NCBI GenBank assembly: GCA_902702965.1
Contig: CACRXP010000036.1
Coordinates: 933,267-997,266, forward strand
Length of the DNA: 64,000 nucleotides
Source: Spirometra erinaceieuropaei
Taxonomy: Eukaryota; Platyhelminthes; Cestoda; Diphyllobothriidea; Diphyllobothriidae
Reading direction: 5' to 3'
This document shows, one piece after another, positions 34,711 to 47,049 of this stretch. The position numbers were made by a program, and so were the translations under genes. Within the stretch, counting starts at the first letter, position 1; every line of letters starts with the position of its first letter. The notes under the pieces are model-generated. The model made no database searches. It had not been told where the DNA came from and saw only the letters and a program-made list of their open reading frames with translations.

Positions 34711-37700
34711 ATCTAAAAAAGTAAGATGTATGTGTGTGTTTTTTTCTTTGTGGGCAGTTAAATGATAAAATGCAAGTTATAAGCCGCAAAAGACTAGAGG
34801 GCACGCGGATGAAGTTGCAACAGGATGAAGATAAATATTCAGTTGAATTTTAAACAGCAGTATGCTTAACTCCTGGGAACAAATTTACTTTAGACAGCTG
34901 TTCTAACGCTACGAGGTACAGACTTGTTTCGATTAGGGACCAGCCCCTACGGAAACTGCTACATAACAATTCTAAATCATCAAAATTTGGTTATGCTCTT
35001 CCTGGAGCAAACGATATACAAAATAAAAGACCCCAGCTAATTTGACCTCTCCCTCGATCACTACTGCAACCTTGTAAACTGGTTTGACTTTTTGCGCTTG
35101 AGTCCGACGTTCAAAGAAAGAATAATGGGTGGATAAAAAAGCAGCCAGTCTCACACCTTAGTCCGCTGAAGAAAATCTTCTCCGAAGCCAAGGTGAGAAG
35201 GTAAGGGATGAATGAATTTCTCAAGATTTATTTGGGCGTTGCCAACAGACATTTGATATTCTAAGAAAGGGGAGGGCGTTGTAGAAGAAATTCACATTCA
35301 GTCGAGCATTTTGGGTAATTTCGCCTATTTTTGAGGGCCAAAGCGTAAACCTCTCTTACTTTTCATAATTTTATCCTCCGATTCCTCTGTTCTGTTGACG
35401 CAAGTAACTTATTTGACATTCGGAAAAATATAGGCTCGGTGGTGGCAAGAACCTTACACAGTCGGAGCATACAACTAGACAAAACTGAAACAGCATGCGT
35501 CCGAGTTCTTGAAAATTGCCAACTATGTTAGCGATTTCAGTTAAGGTAAACAAACTAGTAAAATTTCGATTATAAACGCTGCCCTGCAACGGCCTTTCTA
35601 ACCGTTGTTCTCGGCAAGGCGGGCTACCGAAACAGAGCTTTAGTATTTCCGATCAATCATGAATTTTGTACGGTAAACAATGTTGCTGATTTGGAGCCCT
35701 GATTCGCCGAGAGAACTGGAATTTTGGCTCGATGAAAGAAAGGTAAGGTCATAAAAACCAAAAAAGTCGTGCATACAAAACCGAAAGTCACTGCTCTGGT
35801 GCTATTTTGTGACTCTTATAAGTACACAATCCAGCTTTCTCCCCCCAACCAGTCGTCTGTCCCCAAAAAAATCCCGCATATGGATTTACAAACTGACTCT
35901 TCCAGAAGTTGTGGATTCGAACAACGGATTCATCTAAAACAGATCATTCAAAAGAGCAATTTCTCAGTAAAGTACGGATGGTACGGTTGAGCCAAGGAAG
36001 ATGCTGTTTTCACTTGGTGACGGCTCCCTCTTGACATCGATACCGCGCACCCTTACAGTCAAAACCCCTAATGCTCGGTGGGATCAAAAGTGAGAACAAC
36101 GGCTAGTTTACGGTATAGGGATTCATAGGCTCGTAGTGTACTCCTCAGGGCATTCTTCACCTTCGGTGTGACCATATTCAAGCGCTGTGTAAATTTGCCT
36201 GCATCCTTATCAGACATAGTGAACCCACCTGGCATGAGGTAGCCAAGAAGTGAGATCGTCGGGGACGCTAGTTCGTCAAGGTCAACCAGAACAGAGGCGA
36301 CGCAGACCATAGCGGGACGGGCGGTCCATTTCTCGCCCACGGCTGGCGACCCACGCGCCAGACAATATGCATACAACCTACACGCCATAAAACTAGACCT
36401 TTGCACAGGACTTTTCGTTCTCTGATGATGAGTGAAAGCTGCGTGAGAAACGCACCCCAATTATCAATGATATCCAAATATATAAGCTGAGCAGTGAGAC
36501 ACTAGTTAGCATGACCTCAAATGACAGAGCCTCTATTTGGGCATCTTCTTTACAACTCTGGTAGACAAATGCGCCCAAAGAACTAGCTCATCGAATTTTA
36601 AATGTTTGTAATTCCACCATGAGTTGAAAATCATAGTATTTCTAAACCTAATGCAGGTTAATTATTTTTGTGTACAGAGTTTATAAACGTGCTGGAGAGA
36701 TAGAATTGCAGAAATAAAGTTTACCCGCTTACGCATGTTTCAAATATAACGGTAAATAAGATGAAGACCCGATCTCTGGGACAGTAGGTTTATTAGTCTG
36801 AGGCTTCGGTCTCGTACAGGAGGCCATCGTCAGAGACTGTGAGAAGGCAACATCAAATGAGCGGTAAATTTTGTGTGATCCGGAGCAAATTCTGAAAGAG
36901 GTGGAGGCCTAATTAAAAATTTACCTACTCTCCTAACTAGGTAAGAACTTAAGGAGATTCGAATGCTGGCAGACTGCCTATCAGACAACCAGACTCTTTA
37001 AAATGAATGTTAGTTCGATTAGGGATAAACGTTTCTGGTGTTTTTAATGCAATCGATGATTCTGTACACACGCAACTAAGTCGCGTAAGCAGGCCAACCG
37101 GTCTGAGTTGCAAATTGCAATGTCTTATAATCAAAGTGCGTAAAACGTGTTTTGAACAGCTCCCCCCTCCTGCATGAAATTTTGTTGAAATCCTTCTGTA
37201 AGGCTATGTCTGAAATTTTGTTTATTAACCTGGGTAACTGCAAATTGCGGCAATATCGTAAACATTATTTATGATTTGATTTCCTCCCATCTGAACGAAT
37301 CAAAATAGCAGGTCGGTTGTTGTCATCTAACAGGATGCATTTTATTTTAACGTAGAGATTTCATCGTCCTATTTTTCTTATTGGAATCTATTAGACTTGT
37401 AATGTGCAGGGTGTTTAATCACTATATTGTATCAACACGGTCGACTATCCTCGGAGACGGATAGTATAAAATAATGTGGGATTCTCAAGTAATGGCAGGT
37501 TGCTTGACAATATTTCTAGAGCATAAGACCCAATCGTGTAAGATTTTAGTAGGTCATTTTTCAAGCCAAACACGTGAATTTCAGAAATAAAAAACAGTCG
37601 AAAACTACGATCAAAAGACAAGCTGAGATACTAACCAGCAGGAAGCCGTTGTCGGTTATCAGGAGAAAAATGTATGGAAATTTTGTAATCAACTTCAGGA

Positions 37701-40700
37701 ATGAGAGTAGTTTACTTCGAAATGGAATGTACAAATACTATAAGGCAGAGACGTCTTTTGAGATGGAAAAGGAGACGAGGTGTGATTATGTACATCATTC
37801 TTTGCGCATAGCAACTAATCCCGTCGATTGCGTGTTGTGCCATGTTTGGCGGTGAAAGCTTTGTCACATGAGTCGTTTATGGTGATCGCAGTTGTCCTCA
37901 AGGAAAATGTCATGTTTGGACCACCACCGTTGCCCTGACCGCGAATGTATTTATCGGAGTGTCTGATGACTTTATCTAGGTGACGTACCTGATAGGACGC
38001 TGCTTAGCAGTAGGTCTAGCCAACCTGAACTTCGTGGAAGAAACTACTGAAGTACCGAAGGGACCATAAAGGGGGACCGGTGAACTCCTTCTTTTTGGTT
38101 GCGAGCGGACACGAGACAATGAACATAGACATGCGGAGTGTGTGGTCTCAATGTCAATTTAAACAACTGGTTCGACAGTATTCTAAGACTGAGGTTCCTC
38201 TAGTACCTCTATCATGTTTATTTTGGGGTAAGTATTGAATCTATGCGCACGGATGCGCGCAATTGGATTTCACTAACGCCCTTGTGCCTAAACTAACTTT
38301 ACCCTCTGGACTGGAGACACAACCCTGAAAACCGTCTTCTGGGCCTCGTAGCAACTAAACGGGGGCAATATTAAGGATAGTCTGGCAAGGACGACTAGCG
38401 ATTGGGACACCGACCATTTTGGGCTCTTTCCGAACTCCACCAGTCGATCTAACATATGTTCTTCCTGAGAACGAAGCAGCATCAACAACCACAATGGAGC
38501 TGAAGATGTCCAAATTTGGAAAGTGTTTCCAGAAGAGACACTGGTGACTGGACTTACCATTTCTGGATTATCAGCCGTTGTTGAACAGTCATACCCAAAT
38601 TCCAGGCCAAAATTGTTAAAGCGCTAATCATCGCAAGTGAATTATCCAGCATTTCCAGTCATTGGCTGCTTTAACACACTTGTATATTTGGAGGCCTTAC
38701 GGTTCTAACATTTAATACGTGTTTGTCCACCTGGTCCACCATAGCTCGTCGGTTTCGTGTTGAAATCCAAAGAGACGATCAAAACTTCTATTCGCTGGCA
38801 ATTTTGCAGTCTCACATTTCACTTATTTCATACGGAAACAATATATATACGGATGCTTTTGTTGTTTTCATTCACGGAAGTCCGCTATTTCACTACAAGT
38901 GTCTTCAAAAAAGACAAACTGCTTGATTGGGTGAAATCTATGTCAACTTTCTTCACATAAACCACTGCCTGATAAAGCCTTTCTGTTTTATCTGAATGAA
39001 AGACGGTTTAAGTCTACAGAAGCATGAAACTGATCCTGAGGCATTGCAATCTTTAATTCCTTCACTTTTTACTATCGTGATTATAAAATAGCTTTGAGGT
39101 GTTAGTACATTGCTATGTAAACTGATGAACATGGCAACTGAATCGAGTTGTCGTGCTCCCATTTTGATTTCTCCAGTTTCTATGCAAAAAATTATATTTC
39201 TGAGCAAAGAAGTCGTTATTTTTGTCATAATTCAGTATGTGTCTGTGTATTTACGCCGGAAAATTGTTCGTTTGTCCACGAGGGTCATTGTACACAGAAT
39301 TATCGATCAGACAAAAGTATGGCATTCACGTCATATGCTCTCAGGAACTGAGATGTTAAACAATGCTTTGGCATACGTATGTGTTCTTCAATTTGCGGTT
39401 CTAGGTATGCCCATACCGTTTTGGCTCATTCCTGGACAGATAAGCAAATGCAGGGTACTTAAATGTGGATGTTTGGTGGATTGAGATTGTATAGTCTATC
39501 CTACAGTGTTTCCAGAGTCTTGTCCTTCTCGGCCACATCAGACTACGAAAGTCACATTAAAAAATTAATAAGAAGAAAAACTGAGTTTAAGTAGCGAGTA
39601 TCTTAATTCTTTTGATCGTAAAAGGGAAACCGAGAGATTGATGGAAAGAGGGAATAGTCCATCGCAGGGGGAGGGCAGATGAGAAGGCTACTGAAGCTAA
39701 TTGCAGGCACACTGTTAAATAATTTTGAGTTGAATCCTCACAGAATCGTTAGGCAGGAGGGTTACGTAAGACCGGGAAAGAATAGGAGGATAGCCGAGGT
39801 CAGAAGGAGGCTTTCTGGAGATTTCTCCCAATGTGGAGCAAGTTTCGGGAAAAAAATTATCATCGAGAAATGTTCCATCGCTAAATCTAACTTATTTACT
39901 AGACGAGCGAATGCTGACACCTCTACTCGGGATGCTGTTATATCTAAAGAGCGCTGACAATTTGTTCCTTTCTAGTTCTCTCTCACTCGCTCTTCGTCCT
40001 TCCCTCCTTCCCTCCCTTTCTCCCTCCTAAGTTCCCGTAGGCGTTCGACGTCAAAGTATTTCGTCTCGAATTCAGCAATTTTGTCAAACTGCTTCCCCTT
40101 TCCTTGGTATTTTACTGAATACTGGAACACGGCGAAATCAGAAGGCACTACGTTTTCAAACTGCTGCTAAATAAAGAAGCCTACTTCCTCAATACCAAAA
40201 TCCCTGTCCTTGAATAGGGTCGAAAATTTTTTTATTCTAGATGCACAGTGCGTCTGAGGTACGGTTTGGCGCATGTATGATTCACCCTGGAAGTTAAACC
40301 AATCCACCGTACTCGACAAAACGCATGAAACCGGGAAATGCATTCCTGAATAGGCCTTCAATGCGCGTTAAGATAATGGCCTGTGATCGCGTCACAGTGA
40401 CCGGCATTTCAACTTTAGCAGTACGTGTGGCAACACGTGGTAATTGCTTGGTTTTCTTTAGTGCCACGATTTAATTTGCCCTTTTTCCAATTCGCTACGC
40501 GGCTTATCACAAGCTGACTTGGCCAAGCGAGCCTGTGCCTCGGAGTAGTTGGAATCAAACGACATATGCATCATCACTCATCAGTTCCTGTTTCTGACCG
40601 CCAGCCAGAAAACTAAGGTAAAACGTGTATAGTTTATCTTAGTTATTAATAGATGTTCTCTGAAGAAGGAATTAGCTGGAAACAGAAGGTTTGGGGACGG

Positions 40701-41485
40701 AAATGTTCCTGTGAGCCGTGGAGGTTCGTTGCCAAATTTATTCATTTAGTTTCTGATTTCAGACTCAAGACTTTGACAAAAATACCAGGTAATAAATGAT
40801 ATTAATACCGATGCCTTTATAGGCGTTTCTTTCTCCACATTTATGCGACGTTGAGATAGGGGACACTAGTAGAAACTAAAAATGTTTCGAGCGAAGCCTC
40901 AAACTGAACTTAGAAAACGCTGGTCCGACAATACATGACGATCTATGGATTACATAAAATTCGTAAAAACGCCTTTTTGGCAAAATGCGCAGTGCTGGTC
41001 TGCTATTTTCAGAAAGGTTTGCGAAGGCTACATAAGACGCTCTAAGTGGTTTGGAAACCGGTGGTCTACGGGTTGAATGTTGGTCGAGCAGATACCAGGG
41101 AAAATGAAATATTGTGAAAAAGTCAGTTGTTCCATCGTTCATGGCCTATGTCCCATATTTCCAATATTTTAGAAAATTAATCGCTATAATTAGGAAATTG
41201 TCTTTTACATCAAACATTCGATGGAGAACTAAAGTGTAGAACTGATGAATTTTCCATCAGAAGGGTTAAGATGACTCGTTCTAATGTACAGATTCGACAC
41301 TATATTTCTTCGGAGATAATTTCTGAATTCGGTGTACTCTAGCGCTAATCGCCCTACTTTTTTGTGAATCAACGGAGTTTATTCATTGACCACATTCAAA
41401 CGAATAACATAAAGGGCATAAGGCTGAGGAGCATAAAAGAAATGTCCTTCCTCAAGAACATTGATGAGGTTCCAAATAGTCTTAC

Positions 41486-41813
41486 CTCTTTTGACAAATA
41501 CAAAGGTCGACTGTTCAGCCACAACACTCTTGGAATCGAAGTTCCCACGCACAGTGCATTTATATGTGCCCATATCTGCCCTTTGGACATTTCTAATGAC
41601 AAATGATTTTCCTGTGGCAATTATGTGTGTGTCGTTGAGAGTCCATTGGTAGTGCAGCGATGAGGTCTCCGGTCCGATCGGATCGCACACGAATACTGCA
41701 TTCTGACCTTCATAAATAATGTGATACTTCTCCTGGGCATATATTTGATTTAACAACGACAGAAAGATCAACAACGCAGAGAAATGAGGAAGCACCGCGA
41801 TGCTAGACCGCAT
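41486..41813 (-). CDS. Signal peptide plus Ig domain; first coding exon of a perlecan-like gene
   Basis: First coding exon of the minus-strand Ig/LDLa gene. The ATG at 41813-41811 gives MRSSIAVLPHFSALLIFLSL followed by LNQIYAQ, a typical secretory signal with likely cleavage after Ala26. Upstream codons in frame are open but offer no ATG, so this start is preferred. An Ig domain follows: Cys43 in NAVFVCDP, Trp57 in LHYQWTLND, and ADMGTYKCTVRG with Cys86. The donor AAAAGAG|GTAAGA (41485) leaves phase 1. Downstream exons of the same strand and phase (33.4, 28.5, 25.4, 20.7, 10.0 and 7.8 kb) add four Ig and two LDLa domains. Secreted proteins combining Ig and LDLa modules suggest perlecan (HSPG2/UNC-52/trol family), a basement-membrane proteoglycan. 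Here Ig domains precede LDLa, whereas family members usually start with LDLa, so the orthology is tentative. No laminin-type modules are visible in the window. Confidence 0.8.
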
Positions 41814-44800
41814 CCCTACGTCTGAGCGGTGGCGCTCGTCGAGGTAACAGCCTGTACCAGCCGATTGTCCGACTGCTTCCAAGTGGTCAGCCAGATGCGG
41901 CCGGTGTCTGACTGGACGTTAATTGGCCGAATGAAGGCCGCACAGCACGAGTGTGTGTATGCACGTTTTCGGGCGTGACCTTTCTAAGGTCTCTAAACGC
42001 TGTGTCATTTGGTCATAAAGGAAATAAAATCAACCCTCAGACAGCAACTTTCGGCGACTTTACTTAATAAATGTGTTATCACAACCAACCAACGTCGTGA
42101 ACTGAATGTCTTTGAAGTAGAGTTTTAAGGTGTGTGATATGTGGTTAAGTCCACATTTGGCAGCACAGACGGCAGACCTTGACTTACTGAAAGCCAAGTC
42201 TGTCGGTCCATGGGACTTAGGTTTATGTGCCACGGTACAGAACTTATGATATATAGCCTGTTGGGGAGACTGGCTTACGGAAGGCACAATGTCAACATCT
42301 GAAATCCTTATTGATCAGAAATACTAAGGTAGAGATTTACTGGGAACAAATGTTTGCTGACCTGTCTTCGAATCACTTAGTAGAAAGATAGTTGTCAGTA
42401 AATTTTGGAGGTTTTGAAAATCGCTAAACGGATCTCCCAAAAGGTCACTCATTTAGTATTCATAATTCATTGATATTTTGCATGATGGAGTTGCACCAAA
42501 CATCTAGTGGACTTTCATGATTTCATTGGCAATTATTTGTTTAAGTAATCGTGTCTTTACAGAAAACGACCATGCCTATAAAGTTAAATTAACTTATCAG
42601 TGAGTTTCTTGACGTAGAAGAATGCAAGAATGTGGGTGTACTCTCTCCCCGGTTGCAGGATTCTTAGGGCCATTAAGAAAATTCATCTTCCATATCCTTG
42701 GAGGACAATTTCAAATTAAATCACGTGAAGTTCCTCAGAGCGGCATTCTGTTTTATGCTCGCCGCGTTTTGAAGATGAGTGACACAGAACAAGGACAGCA
42801 AGAAAATTGCATTACGGAGTCCCATTTGTTTTTTTCCTAGTACCATCTTGACTTGACAAGGCAGAGCCGTTCTAACTGCGTAGGTCCATCTGTCTGAGCA
42901 AGTTGACTGTTCAGCGTACGATTATGCCAGTTAGACCTGTTACCTTCGGTTACCAGGCCCTGACAAATACGTCTTTCATGCAGGTTTCACTGAACTACCG
43001 CCACATATACTTTTCTGTATCTCTTGTTTGCCAATATTGGTTATGCCGCACTTTATATTGTATTAACGAATAAAATGAATAAAGGAACGTATCCAAAATG
43101 ACTTCAACATATACATAAGTCAGTTTATTATGGAAATAAGAATTTTGCCCTTAAGCACCCTACATCTGCTGGGCGACGTGATTACTCGGTTTTACGCACA
43201 AAACTGGCTATTTTTATAAGGACGAATGGGTGGTATCGTGAAACTTAATTAGGGGTCTTTGCAAGTTATCATTTTATCACTTAATTAGCTTGCATTTTGT
43301 CCGTTGGCGACGGCAAGGTGTGATCACAATGCCCTTTGTCCGCCAAGTGCCGGTACGGTTCTTTTATTTTCTCGCAGATTTTTTGTACGTCACTGTAAAT
43401 TATACAGGCTAAGTTCGATAATTCGGTGTGTGTTTGCGGTGTCAGGCTGATGGTCTTGGCTATTTGATTACTCGCTTTTATAGCTAATCAGAAGAATACA
43501 ATAGTAAATTGGCTGAGGTAAATGGCCTTAATGAGGCAGATACGGAAATTTGAGTAACACACTTTACTGAAACTATTCGAGTAGCGTTTTTGAAGAATTC
43601 GTCGCTGTATAACATGAATGACGTATGAAGCGTAGGCAGCAAGCGGAATTTGTTTGAAAAGACAGTATGATAAGAGTAAGGTCACAGTTCGGAGTATAAT
43701 ATAGTGAGGGAAAGGAATAGCTTAACACGTGATAGGAAAATAAAAAGGGATAATAACGTACAACACTGTGCGCAAGTCAGAGGACAAGTTTAAATCTACC
43801 ACATTATCTGCTTGTTTGCTTTGGTCAGGTTCTCCCTAGTGGCAGTCCAGTGTCCAGTTCAGTCTTGCCTGAATTGGACACTGGAAGGCAGTCCCGGGCC
43901 CGCAGGACGCAAATCTCGCATTTGCAACAGTGATCATCTCGTGATGTACAGGGCACTTTAAGGACTGTTAAACATCGAAACGTTGTTTGTAGCTGTTTAA
44001 CCGAAATAATGGGAAGAGCGTTTCATCTCCCAAAAAGTCCGTGCGAGAAAAAAAAAGTTGTGCGCTGGTTTGACCAACTTATCCATTCCTTTAATTTCCT
44101 GCCGTTTGCTGAAAGAAAACATTTTGACACCAGCTGCAAATGTTCGCCGTGGTCCAGGTGACGGTCGAAACCGTCCGTCGGTTAAAGCGTTTGAGATTCT
44201 TCACCCCCGTCCGGCTTTTATTCAAGAAGAAACAAATTTAATACAATCAACCGGTGTGGTCATTCCAAAGACATTGGTCCGACACTATCTTTATCGTGTC
44301 ACCCCCTAGTTCTAGAGCTCCGATATGTTTCCTTTGCATTGGCCACCAAAACTGACGCTAATTACACCATATGTGGCCGAACGAATGGTTCAAACACTTT
44401 ATCAAGGTGGTTCACGTAGAGATTGACTTATAGGTCGCAACAATACCATCATTCACGTCGTTGTCCTAGAGGAGTGTGCCTTGCTACTTAAGTTGTCTTA
44501 CATATAAAGGTCAAGGTCACTTGGGAGTTTCATAGTTTTGAAAGGACCTTCGCAGGGGAAGTATTGCTGTTTAGCTCTCTTTCACTTTCGTCGGGCGACG
44601 TCTAGGCTCATCTTTACGCATTTCAGAGGGTTAAACGTCACTTCCCACTTTATGTTCTAACTGTTTTTGATACGCATATGCCCTCAAAATATGGTGGCGC
44701 CATTTTCACTTTGTACACTCCTCTACAGCTTCCAGCCGTCTGTAGAAGACGTCACATATTACCTGGCCTCGTCCATCAGGTCATAACCATAGATTGGAGG

Positions 44801-45600
44801 ATGTTGACCGTTTAAGCCGCCACGTTACACAATCCACTTCGAAAATACCTCGGTTTGCTATCCATTTCCGAGCATATACAACTTTCGAACCAGGTTAGAA
44901 GGTTTCATCCAATGTCCAGGTATGGTAACTTGTGAAAGAGGTACTAGCTTGGGGCGATAAAACGGCTTGTTCAAGTTATAATAGGCGACACTGATAAAAT
45001 ATCAGCATTCCGAGTCCTACTCATCCCGTCTGCTAATGTAAAATGTATATGAGAGACAGGATTTATTTCTACAACGGCTCTGCAGGGTGTTATTAAAATA
45101 GCGTATTTACTCCAAAAAGAAAAGTTTTAAATTTTTTTCCAGTATCCCAAAGTAAATGCTCAGTAGACCGATTGAATTGTTTTCGATGGATTGTAGTGAG
45201 CCGTCCCTTCGGTTCAGCATGATATTTGTTTTCTTTGGGGATTTTCGGGGCTACTCATAGTCAATAAACCGGTCAAAGTGCCGTAAACCTTCGCATTAAT
45301 ATTTAAATAAAAGAATAAAAGAAAGGTTCGACACTTCTTGGTGGAAAACCTTAAACTTTGGTTTCAGATTGTTACCCGTGGACCTTCCGGATAATAGCAA
45401 ATATCTGTTCAAAACTTGCGTCTGAGAAAATAAGCGTTTCATAATTGTGTCCCGACTAAATCTATGCGTCCGGATGTTATATGCTATTCTACAAAAGGAT
45501 TACGTGAAGGAAGTGAGTACAGTTCAGATGCACCCTTTAATGACATTATCAGAACCCGCAACGGATTCCCCCATGGGCACGATTAATATCATTCAGAAAG
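41814..45600. other. Region upstream of the Ig/LDLa gene; no gene recognised
   Basis: The promoter and any 5' UTR exon of the minus-strand gene should lie here, but no diagnostic motif was found. A GC-richer stretch immediately upstream (41.8-42.0 kb) could be 5' UTR. Frames at 42622-42840 and 44058-44309 (+) are unassigned. The only clear structure is the hairpin at 43847-43884. Confidence 0.4.
43847..43884. repeat. 16-bp hairpin
   Basis: CCAGTGTCCAGTTCAG (43847-43862), loop TCTTGC, then CTGAATTGGACACTGG (43869-43884). The arms pair at 15 of 16 positions, and the single mismatch is a G-T wobble if transcribed. It is followed by a GC-rich GTCCCGGGCCCG stretch. The role is unknown. Confidence 0.75.
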
Positions 45601-46604
45601 GCCCGCTTATATCCTCCTGAATACGCGCCATTAGTAAGAAAAAGAATCCTCCAAACCTTCAAGAAATATTCTTTGGAAAATTGACACTGGAAAAAACAAT
45701 GTCTGTCTCTTCTTTGTCCCCGTGGACTACAACAAAAAATTCAGTTATTGATTGGGCTTTTGCGAAACAGCCTGGAATTAGGTCAGGAGAGGAACTGTGC
45801 CATGCACTCCTGCAAGATCAGGCAGCTTTAAGAAGCGTAACTCCTTTCCGGAGTTTGATTTCAGCAGCGTCTTATGGAAGATTTTACCAGCTTCTGTCAA
45901 TAATTCGCTTTCTTCGTTTGATAGGACAAAAGATTTAAACACATTCTCCAAGAATTCCCTCTCGTACTTCACTTAGGGTGACGATAAGAACTTGGTCGAC
46001 AGGCTTTTTTTGCGATGCCAAATTTGACGGAGAACTTCAAACTGAGCTCTGTTCGTTTTAAGTCGAAGTTCACAGGCTCATTTTAAAGATTTAACAGCAG
46101 AGGCTGCCAACCATTTCTACTCGTCTCAGGTAGGAACAATTTTCCAGAATGCCTGGAACATGATTGATTTCCTGTCTGATGTAGGTTAAAGGTCATACCC
46201 TCCCTCTGATGCTAGCACGTTAAGTTCCTTTCCAAAGTATAGCGTATGGTGTTCCGTCGAATCTTTTGTAATGCCGCAAACAGTTAATGTTAAATAATCC
46301 TTTAACTCCTTTTTTCTACTAAAACCTGTATATCTTTGTTTGGCAGAAGTAAACTGTAAGGAGTCAAAATTCGAACGGAAGGAGTAGTTTCCTCCAGAAC
46401 TACAAACCTTCCTAGGCTGATATTCAGAAATTATTTCGCATAACTTCTCCAATGTCACCAGTCGATCGGGGTCATTTCTGTTAATTCCAGATCCCTCCGT
46501 CCCAGTATAAGAGATGCTCGATGCAGCTTGAGAGAAGAGATTTAAATAATGACTTCCACTTACCCTCAAATTCGAAACCGGCGGCTTGACCTTGACCTTT
46601 ACGT
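45601..46604. other. Unassigned frames between PLE pieces
   Basis: Minus frames at 46186-46569 (127 codons) and 45778-45972 (64 codons, with KYEREFLENVFKSF and SNEESELL) and a plus frame at 45681-45938 lie here. The minus frames are on the same strand as the PLE fragment at 46605-46750 and could be part of a composite element, but I recognise no domain and do not call a gene. Confidence 0.3.
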
Positions 46605-46750
46605 CGTCTCACTAATCCGCTTACCGCGTATCCTAGGCAAGACAGTCTTATAAATAAGTCTATCTTTTCTGCAGTTACAACGGCAGGCTTTGTTGAGTGT
46701 TCTCTAATATTCCAGAGGATGAACCTCTCTGGAAAGTGTCCACCCAACAA
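46605..46750 (-). mobile_element. Penelope-like element fragment
   Basis: A short minus-strand piece reads GGHFPERFILWNIREHSTKP, then AVVTAEKIDLFIRLS and SGLVRRR. This corresponds to the PLE linker between reverse transcriptase and GIY-YIG. The same block occurs in the opposite orientation at about 48118-48265 (GNSYPEIFILRKYRER, AVITTENKDLMLRLSYLG, AELMRRRL), about 1.4 kb away. The similarity stops abruptly at both ends, so this is a truncated remnant. Confidence 0.7.
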
Positions 46751-47049
46751 AAGCGCAGATCACCCTTCCGAACAATCCGTAACTATTCTTCGGTACGTCT
46801 TGACAAAACTCTCGTAGAAGTACCATCCACTAATCCTAAGTTTTGTATTGCATGGCGGAGGCGGAAGTGATGACAGCTCGAAATGTACTTCGAGAGTGTT
46901 TTTGACCAGACTGTCGATCTGAAGCTCCCTGAGCCTAGAGAGGTTGATTACCTTAAATCTACTCTGGTAAACTGCTGTCGGAAGCATTTAAGGAAGGCTC
47001 CAATGAACGAATGTCCCCTGACAAGGGCCCACCTCGATATTCCCAAGTA

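Larger units (their letters stand above)
33700..41485 (-). other. First large intron of Ig/LDLa gene
   Basis: 7.8 kb. It contains the head-to-head tRNA-derived SINE pair at 34.32-34.71 kb, a 130-codon minus frame at 36068-36460 (unrecognised, GC-richer than its surroundings and overlapping another frame), a minus frame at 38288-38560 (unrecognised) and a polypyrimidine tract at 39961-40028 rich in TCCCTCC. The remainder is AT-rich without supported features. Confidence 0.45.

Noticed and set aside
41379..41882. Longer N-terminus for the Ig/LDLa protein beginning at 41882
   Set aside because: The codon at 41882 is TTG, not ATG. The first ATG in frame (41813) starts directly with a signal peptide.
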